DNA from: Antedon mediterranea
Lineage: Eukaryota > Echinodermata > Crinoidea > Comatulida > Antedonidae
Direction: 5' to 3'
NCBI RefSeq assembly: GCF_964355755.1
Contig: NC_092675.1
Coordinates: 11,919,312 to 11,983,311, forward strand
DNA length: 64,000 bases
Below are positions 55,851 through 64,000 of the stretch, one piece after another. The first letter of the stretch is position 1, and each line of letters opens with the position of its first letter. A model generated the notes under the pieces. That model saw only the letters and a program-made list of their open reading frames with translations. It was not told the origin of the DNA and made no database searches. Both the position numbers and the translations under genes were made by a program.

Positions 55851-56515
55851 ACGTCAAGAAAATGAAATAAAAAATAGGTGTTCCCCTGCATTCTGACGAT
55901 ATATGTTAATTTTAAAATTTAGCATATTTTCACCATTTTGTTAACTTATACGTGCGTAGCCAGTCACTTTTGATGTGCCCGTATAACGCAATTTCGAGTT
56001 GAAACCTGAACCAAATATGATGATATTATTAAAGAAAGATTGTAAAACAGAAATCCGGCAAAAAGAGTGCGCATTAACGTTTAACGCGCAGTGCGCGTGC
56101 AAAAATCTGCGCACTCATGGCAATTTTTTAAACGCTTAAAATTGCCTGAAACGTACTCTAATTTCATCGAAAATAAATTTTGACAATTTTGAACATTTTA
56201 AGCGCGCGTACGCAAGCGTTATATGCGCTACGCACGTAATTTTATTGCCATATGATGAAATATGACCTGAAATTTATGAGTACCAAATTTTGTTTAATTG
56301 TGATTCATGCTTGTGAAGATATGATTACAAACGTGATTTCGTAAAATCGCGCGTAGACCGCGTAATTTTTGATTACGCATCGTGAAAATATAACCACATC
56401 GATTCCTGGCCATAAGGAATATACTCTGAAAACTTGACTTAGCTAGATGAAACTGATGCCAAGATAATGCACGGACAAAATAGTGCTAAGGAAAGAATAA
56501 ATAAACTAGACATGT

Positions 56516-58089
56516 AACTCGTCACTTTGACGAGTTTGGTTATCCGCCGTGCAAGTGGTGCAACATTAACATTAAGGGGATAGGTTGAGGACAAAAGGAA
56601 GTGTTCACGTTGGCATTATGACCTGAACTGAAGAATATGATATGTTGTTATTGCTGAATTTTATTATTTAAATTCATATATAGTATACACAGTATAATCT
56701 GTATCCATATCACATACAGTGACATACAGTGTAGAATAGGTGAAATTACGGGACCCGCTATTTATTGCAATTTTTAACATGTTGACGGTTTTAAAATGAA
56801 ACGCGAAGGTAGCAATTCCGAAAGGAAATTATCTCAGCAACAACGTATTAGCGTTTAGAAGAAATTTTAATACGTGAAATATTGATGCGCGCTCTTTTAA
56901 ATGTAATGAATTATGACGCAAAAGATGAAAATACGACCTTTTTTATTTAACTGGCCATATGATGACGTCACAACATCCGATGAGCAACATTTTTACATAA
57001 TTTCGTATCTACAATCCAATAGCTTCCAGAAAAAGTTTTAATCGTGATTATCACATTTTATTCTTACGAGCTATAACAGATTAAAATTTACTGTAAAGAT
57101 GAAATTGATGCCACACGTGATTTAAATTTTTAGGCATGATGACGTCAAAAAAATTAAAATATTTTTAACTCATGCGAAAGATAGTTGATTGACCTAGACA
57201 ATATCAAAATCGGGGTGAAAATGGAAAACGAAAAAGTGGAGATGCGCTCTATTCAATGTGATGAGCTATGACGAAAGATACAAAAATCCTAAATTTTATA
57301 TTCGCGTGGCCATACGATGACGTCACAATGTCCGGTTAGCCATATTAATACCTGATCCGATACCTACAACTCATCTACTTCCAGAATATGTCATCCACAA
57401 AAAGTTGACCGTCTAGTTTAGAAATTACGACTGTTTAAAAAAAGGCATATTTTAATCGAATTTTTTAACCTTTTCATAAAAAACGCGCGCAAATTGTCCA
57501 ATTCGACGTGCTCGTATGACGTATCTTTAAGTCGAAATTGTTTAAAATTTGGTAAAATTACTAGAAAAAGCTGGAAAAACATAAATCACGCGAAAAAAAT
57601 ACGTTTTCAATACTACGTGCGCACCGCACACGTAAAAATGTGCGCACGCGTGGGAATTTTTGACATGCTTAAAACGACATGAAACGCGTAGAAAGTTGAT
57701 TATAAATTAATTTTGCGCATTTTGAAATTTTAAATGCGCATGCGCGCGTAACTTTGTGTAAAACACGGAATTTTTTTTCAACAGAAAGTTAGCGCATGAT
57801 ATAAATTAAACTTTTGCAAAGTTTCAAGTTGAAATGTTATTTGGTTGTCGAGCTATGTTAAATACGACAAAATCGTTAAATCGCGCGTAAGTCACGTTGC
57901 GCAATTGTAAGCGTCATGAAAAGCTTCGCTTGACGACGTTACGTAAATGTCAATATGTTAAGATAGTTACCGAAATGTTATGTTTGCGAGTTTTAGAGAA
58001 AAGCGTTACACAAAAATCATACAGAATGATTTCGTACAATCACAAGAGGTTATCCTGCAACTTCGTTGCGGATAACCAACTAGACATGT
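56516..58089 (+). repeat. satellite unit 7 (1.57 kb)
   Basis: Full-length form with sites at 56963, 57140 and 57318. It ends with a bulged hairpin (GGTTATCC-T-GCAAC, TTC, GTTGCGGATAACC) at 58048-58077. Confidence 0.9.
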
Positions 58090-59659
58090 AACTCGTCACT
58101 TTGACGAGTTAGTTATCCGCACGAAAAACGCCACGGGCACGTCATACGTTAGAATATTGCACACAGAAAAAAATTATGGCATTATGACCTGAACTGAAGA
58201 ATATGATATGTTGGTGCTAAATTCTGTCAATTTTGTGTAATATAGTATAATATATAGTATAATATGTATAAATATTACATACAGTGTAGAATAAGTGAAA
58301 TTTTGGGACCTATCATTTATTGCAATTTTTAACATGTTGACCATTTTAAAATGTAACGCGAAGGTAGAAATTTCGGAAGGATATTATCTCAACAACAACA
58401 TATTAACGTGTAGAAGAAATTTGAATACGTGAAATATTGATGCGCGGTCTTTTAAATGTAATGAATTATGACGCAAAGATCAAAATACGACATTTTTTAT
58501 TTAACTGGCAATATGATGACGTCACAACATCCGATTGGCAACATTTTTACGTGATTTCGTATCTACAATCCAATAGCTTCCAGAAAACGTTTTAATCGTA
58601 ATTATCACATTTTATTCTTACGAGCTATAACAGATTAAAATTTACTGTAAAGATGAAATTAAAGCCACACGTAATTAAAAGTTTTAGGCATTATGACGTC
58701 ATAAAAATACATTTTTTTTTAACTCGTGCCAAAGATAGTTGATTGTCCTAGACAATATCAAAATCGAAGTGAAAATGGAAAACGGATAAGTGGAGATGCG
58801 CTCTATTAAATGTGATGAGCTATGACGAAAGATACAAAAATCCTAAATTTTATATTCGCGTGGCCATACGATGACGTCACAATATCCGGTTAGTAATATT
58901 AATACATGATCCGATATCTACAACTCATCAAATTCCAGAATATGTCATCCACAAAAAGTTGATAGTGTAGTTTAAAAATTACGACTGTTTAAAAAAAGGC
59001 ATAATTTTTACGATTTTTTGAACTTTTTGATCAAAAACGCGCACAAATTGTACAATTCAACGTGCTCGTATGACGTAATTTGAAGTCGAAATTGTTTAAA
59101 AGTTGGTAAAATTACTAGAAAAGGCTGAAAAAACATAAATCACGCGAAAAAAATATGTTTTTAACGCTACGTGCGTACCGCGCGCGTACAAATTTGCGCG
59201 CGCCTGGGATATTTTGACATGTTTAAAATGACATGAAACGCGTAGAAAGTTGATTAGAAATTAATTTTGCGCATTTTAAAATTTTAAACGCGCGTGCGCA
59301 CGTAACTTCGTGTAAAACATGCAATTTTTTTTGCACAAAAACTTAGCGCATGATATAAATTAAACTTTTGATAAGTTTCAAATTAAAATGTTATATGGTT
59401 TTTGATCTATGTCAAATACGCGAAATTCATAAAATCGCGCGTAAGTCACGTTGCGTAATTCTGACTTCATTCAAAAATAGGAGGTGCACAAGTTCACGTA
59501 AATGCCCACATGTTGACAAAGTTATAAAATGTTATGTTTACACGTTTTTGAGATACGCGACCCACAAAAATGACAGAAAGAAAGAAGAATAACATAGAAA
59601 AAGAATCTGGACAATAACAAGGAGTTATCCGCTCAATGCGGATAACTAACTAGACATGT
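58090..59659 (+). repeat. satellite unit 8 (1.57 kb)
   Basis: Full-length form with sites at 58517, 58694 and 58872. The terminal hairpin AGTTATCCGC-TCAAT-GCGGATAACT is at 59623-59647. Confidence 0.9.
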
Positions 59660-60121
59660 AACTCGTCACTTTGACGAGTTAGTTATCCGCACGACAAAGG
59701 CGCGTAAAAACTTGCGCACGCGTGGGAATTTTTGACATGCTCAAAATGACAAGAAACGCGTAGAAAGTTGATTAAAAATTAATTTTGCGCATTTTAAAAT
59801 TTTAAATGCGCGTGCGCGCGTAACTTTGTGTAAAACATGTAATTTTTTTTAAACAGAAAGTTGGCACATGATATAAATTAAACTTTCGCAAAGTTTCAAT
59901 TTAAAACGTTATTCGGTTTTTTGCCTATGTTTAAAACGCTAAATTCATAAAATCGCACGTAAGTCACGTTGCGCAATTTTAAACATGCTGAAAAGCTTCG
60001 CTGCACACGTTCATATGAATGACGATATGTTGCAAAAGTTACGAAATGTTATGTTTGCAAGTTTTACAGATACGCGTGACACAAAAATGGGAGAAAGAAA
60101 GAAGATAAAGACTAGACATGT
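59660..60121 (+). repeat. satellite unit 9, deleted (0.46 kb)
   Basis: Jumps from the junction hairpin straight to the CG-rich half (GCGCGTAAAAACTTGCGCACGCG near 59700), losing all TGACGTCA monomers. Confidence 0.85.
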
Positions 60122-61703
60122 AACTCGTCACTTTGACGAGTTAGTTATCCGCACGACAAACGTCACGTGCACGTCATACGTTGGAATATTGCACACAGAA
60201 AAAGATTATGGCATTATGACCTGAACTGAAGAATATGATATGTTGTTAGTGCTTAATTCTGTCAATTTTGTGTCATATAGTATATATAGTATAATATGTA
60301 TACATATTACATACAGCGTAGAATAAGTGAAATTATGGGACCTGCCATTTATTCCAATTTTTAACATGGCGACGGTATCAAAATGAAACACTAAGATAGC
60401 AATTTCGGAAGCAAATTATCTCAGCAACAACATATTAACGTGTAGAAGAAATTTGAATACGTAAAATATAGATGCGCGCTCTTTTAAATGTGATGAACTA
60501 TGACGCAAAAGATGAAAATACGACTTTTTTCATTTAACTGGCCATATGATGACGTCACAACATCCGATTGGCAAACTTTTTACATGATTTCATATCTACA
60601 ATCCAATAGCTTCCGGAAAAAGTTTTAATTGTGATTATCACATTTTATTCTTACGAGCAATAACAGTTCAAAATTTACTGTAAAGATGAAATTAATGCCA
60701 CACGTAATTTCAATTTTTAGGCATGATGACGTCAAAAAAATTAAAATATTTTTAACTCATGCGAAAGACAGTTGCTTGACCTAGACAATATCAAAATCGG
60801 GGTGAAAATGGAAAACGGATAAGTGGAGATGCGCTCTATTAAATGTGATGAGCTATGACGAAATATACAAAAATCCTAAATTTTATATTAGCGTGGCCAT
60901 ACGATAACGTCACAATGTCCGGTTAGCCATATTAATACATGATCCGATATCTAAAACTCATTAACTTCCAGAAAATGTCATCCACAAAAAGTTGACCGTG
61001 CAGTTTAGAAATTACAACTGTTTAAAAAAAAGCATAATTTTGACGAATTTTTGAACTTTTTCATAAAAAAACGCGCACAAATTGGCCAATTCGACGTGTT
61101 CGTATGACGTTACTTTAAGTCTAAATTGTTTAAAAGTTGGTAAAATTACTAGAAAAGGCTAGAAAAACATAAATCATGCAAAAAAAATATGTTGTTACCT
61201 CTACATGCGCACCGCGCGCGTAAAATTGTGCACGTGCGTGGGAATTTTTGACATGCTTAAAATGACATGAAACGCGTAGAAAGTTGATTAGAAATAAATT
61301 TTGCGCATTTTAAAGTTTTAAATGCGCGTGCGCGCGTAACTTTGTTTAAAACACGCAATTTTTTTCCAACAGAAAGTTTGCGCATGATATAAATTTAACT
61401 TTTGCAAAATTTCAAGTTAAGATGTTGTTTGGTTTTTGACCTATGTTAAATACCCGAAATTCATAAAATCGCGCGTAAGTCACGTTGCGCAATTGTAAAC
61501 ATCCTGAAAAGGTTCGCTGCACAACTTCATATGAATGGCGATATGTTGAGAAAGTTACGAAATGTTATGTTTGCAAGTTTTACAGATATGCGTGACACAA
61601 AAAATTACAGAAAGAAAGAAGATAAAGAAAAAAAAGATGTTGATTTCGTACAATCACAAGGAGTTATCCTGCAACTTCGTTGCGGATAACTAACTAGACA
61701 TGT
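60122..61703 (+). repeat. satellite unit 10 (1.58 kb)
   Basis: Full-length form with sites at 60550 and 60727; the third is mutated to TAACGTCA near 60904. It ends with the hairpin AGTTATCC-T-GCAAC, TTC, GTTGCGGATAACT at 61662-61691. Confidence 0.9.
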
Positions 61704-63208
61704 AACTCGTCACTTTGACGAGTTAGTTATCCGCACGACAAACGCCACGTGCACGTCATATGTTAGAATATTGCACACAGAAAAAGATTATGGCATTATG
61801 ACCTGAACTGAAGAATATGATATGTTATTGCTGAATTTCTATTATTTTGATTCATATAATATAGTATACACAGTATAATCTGTATCCATATCACATACAG
61901 TGTAGAATAGCTGAAATTACGGGACCCGCTATTTATTGCAATTTTTGACGGTTTTAAAATGAAACGCGCAGGTAGCAATTTCGGAAGGAAATTATCTCAA
62001 CAACAACATATTAACGTGTAGAAGAAATTTGAATACGTGAAATATTGATGCGCGCTTTTTTAAATGTAATGCATTATGACGTAAAAGATGAAAATACGAC
62101 TTTTTTTATTTAACTGGCCATATGATGACGTCACAACAACCGATTGGCAACATTTTCACATGATTTCGTATCTACAATCCAATAGCTTCCAGAAAACGTT
62201 TTAATCGTAATTATCACATTTTACTCTTACGAGCTATAACAGATTAAAATTTACTGTAAAGATGAAATTATTGCCACACGTAATTAAAAGTTTTAGGCAT
62301 GATGACGTCATAAAAAATAAAAATTTTTTAACTCATGCGAAAGATAGTTGATTGTCCTAGACAATATCAAAATCGAAGTGAAAATGGAAAACGGATAACT
62401 GGAGATGCGCTCTATTAAATGTGATGAGCTATGACGAAAGATACAAAAATCCTAAATTTTATATTCGCGTGGCCATACGATGACGTCACAATGTCCGGTT
62501 AGCCATATTAATACATGATCCGATATCTAAAACTCATCAACTTCCAGAATATGTCATCCACAAAAAGTTGATCGTGTAGTTTAGAAATTACGACTGTTTA
62601 AAAAAAGGCATAATTTTGATGAATTTTTGGACTTTTTCATCAAAAACGCGCGCAAATTGTCCAATTCGACGTGCTCGTATGACGTAACTTTAAATCGAAA
62701 TTATTTAAAAGTTGGTAAAATTACAAGAAAAAGGCTGGAAAAACATAAATCAAGCGAAAAAAATATGTTTTTAATGCTACGTGCGCACCGCACACGTAAA
62801 CATTTGCGCACGCGTGGGAATTTTTGACATGCTTAAAATGACATGAAACACGTAGAAAGTTGATTAGAAATTAATTTTGCGCATTTTGAAATTTTAAATG
62901 CGCGTGCACGCGTAACTTTGTGTAAAACACGCAATTTTTTTTTCACAGAAAGTTAGCGCATGACATAAGTTAAACTTTTGCAAAGTTTCAATTTAAAATG
63001 TTATTTGGTTTTTGACCTATGTTTAATACGCGAAATTCATAAAATCGCGCGTAAGTCACGTTGCGCAATTGTAAAGATGCTGAAAAGCTTCGCTGCACAA
63101 CCTCATATGAATGACGATATGTTGAGAAAGTTACGAAATGTTATGTTTGCAAGTTTTACAGATACGCATGACACAAAAATTACAGAAAGAAAGAAGAACT
63201 AGACATGT
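61704..63208 (+). repeat. satellite unit 11 (1.51 kb)
   Basis: Full-length form with sites at 62126, 62303 and 62481. It has no separate terminal hairpin before the next junction. Confidence 0.9.
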
Positions 63209-64000
63209 AACTCGTCACTTTGACGAGTTAGTTATCCGCACGACAAACGCCACGTGCACGTCATACGTTAGAATATTGCACACAGAAAAAAATTATGGCA
63301 TTATGACCTGAACTGAAGAATATGATATGTTGGTGCTAAATTCTGTCAATTTTGTGTCATATAGTATAATATATAGTATAATATGTATAAATATTACATA
63401 CAGTGTAGAATAAGTGAACTTTTGGGACCTGTCATTTATTGCAATTTTTAACATGTTGACCGTTTTCAAATGTAACGCGAAGGTAGCAATTTCGGAAGGA
63501 TATTATCTCAGCAACAACATATTAACGTGTAGAAGAAATTTGAATACGTGAAATATTGATGCGCGGTCTTTTAAATGTAATGAATTATGACGCAAAAGAT
63601 GAAAAGACGACATTTTTTATTTAACTGGCCATATGATGACGTCACAATGTCCGATTGGCAACATTTTCACGTGATTTCGTATCTACAATCCAATAGCTTC
63701 CAGAAAACGTTTTAATCGTAATTATCACATTTTATTCTTACGAGCTATAACAGATTAAAATTGACTGTAAAGATGAAATTAATGCCACACGTAATTAAAA
63801 GTTTTAGGCATGATGACGTCATAAAAATAAAAATTTTTTTAATTCGTGCCAAAGATAGTTGATTGTCCTAGACAATATCAAAATCGAAGTGAAAATGGAA
63901 AACGGATAAGTGGAGATGCGCTCTATTAAATGTGATGAGCTATGACGAAAGATACAAAAATCCTAAATTTTATATTCGCGTGGCCATACGATGACGTCAC
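63209..64000 (+). repeat. satellite unit 12, cut by window end
   Basis: Sites at 63637, 63814 and 63992. The array continues beyond the window. Confidence 0.9.

Larger units (their letters stand above)
55100..56515 (+). repeat. satellite unit 6, interrupted (1.42 kb)
   Basis: Starts with a changed junction (AATTCGTCA-CTA-TGACGAATT, then GGTTATATGCAT). From about 55146 to 55850 the sequence is unrelated to the satellite; after that a diverged CG-rich half returns (GCGCGCGTACGC near 56210). It has no TGACGTCA. Confidence 0.75.
48105..64000 (+). repeat. satellite array, unit about 1.55 kb, built on 177 bp spacing
   Basis: The same blocks recur in the same order to the right edge: the junction hairpin AACTCGTCA-CTT-TGACGAGTT plus TTATCCGC; GAACTGAAGAATATGATATG; TACAGTGTAGAATA; three TGACGTCA sites; AGATGCGCTCTATTAAATG; a CG-rich stretch; and AGAAAGAAAGAAGA before the next junction. 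Junctions fall at 48363, 49392, 50926, 52082, 53325, 55100, 56516, 58090, 59660, 60122, 61704 and 63209. Most full units are 1505-1582 bp; others are deleted (about 1.03, 1.16, 1.24 and 0.46 kb) or carry inserts. The units are clearly diverged from each other, except the near-identical pair at 50926-53300. No coding frame is conserved between units. Confidence 0.93.

Noticed and set aside
57494-63202. Several 60-79 codon frames in the satellite array
   Set aside because: They are not kept between units and change with indels; no domain.
48105-64000. CRISPR-like array because of regular spacing and palindromic repeats
   Set aside because: Spacers are not unique: whole 1.55 kb blocks repeat, the DNA is eukaryotic and there are no cas genes.

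Overview
The window is AT-rich eukaryotic DNA, most likely from a marine invertebrate animal. The evidence is intron-like GT/AG junctions, Pol III box sequences, a Ty3/gypsy LTR retrotransposon, a Helitron with an endonuclease tail, large satellite arrays, and many copies of the TAGGCCTA/AGGCCTA word common in such genomes. The species cannot be fixed from the sequence. Nothing looks prokaryotic, and no complete host housekeeping gene was recognised. Almost all of the 64 kb is repeats and mobile DNA.

Layout. (1) 1-18527: head-to-tail array of a unit of about 4795 bp, three full copies plus one cut short. The copies differ by only a handful of substitutions and homopolymer changes, so the array is young or actively homogenised. 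Each unit has inverted arms, several internal subrepeats, a hairpin duplication, two GC-rich blocks and a short frameshifted reading frame with a hydrophobic start. (2) 18528-22774: non-coding AT-rich DNA with a MITE-like hairpin, AT microsatellites and a tRNA-like sequence inside a local direct and inverted duplication. (3) 22775-24947: decayed multi-exon gene of a family that looks like a PIN/XPG-type nuclease with zinc-binding ends. (4) 25404-34894: a Ty3/gypsy element on the minus strand with both LTRs, PBS, polypurine tract, gag, protease, RT-RNase H-integrase, and an extra 3' ORF with a RING-like Cys/His cluster. (5) 34895-38094: no confident gene, but a run of short hairpins with AGAA loops (37484-37688) inside an exon-like reading frame. 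(6) 38095-47174: a Helitron of the Helentron type. Its uninterrupted 2988-codon ORF carries a membrane segment, PHD finger, two putative cysteine-protease domains (one OTU), basic repeats, an HUH Rep, a PIF1 helicase and an APE-type endonuclease broken by a frameshift near its end. (7) 48105-64000: satellite array with units near 1.55 kb. TGACGTCA palindromes recur within it at 177-178 bp, and paired hairpins mark its unit junctions. The array runs off the right edge.

How it works together: gag/pro/pol act with the LTRs, PBS and PPT to copy the gypsy element. The Helitron protein nicks and unwinds DNA for rolling-circle movement, and its protease and PHD modules probably act on host factors. 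The two arrays are probably non-coding. The short reading frame in the 4.8 kb unit has the same general layout as the Helitron N-terminus, which raises the untested possibility that the array is a relative of Helentron-type elements.
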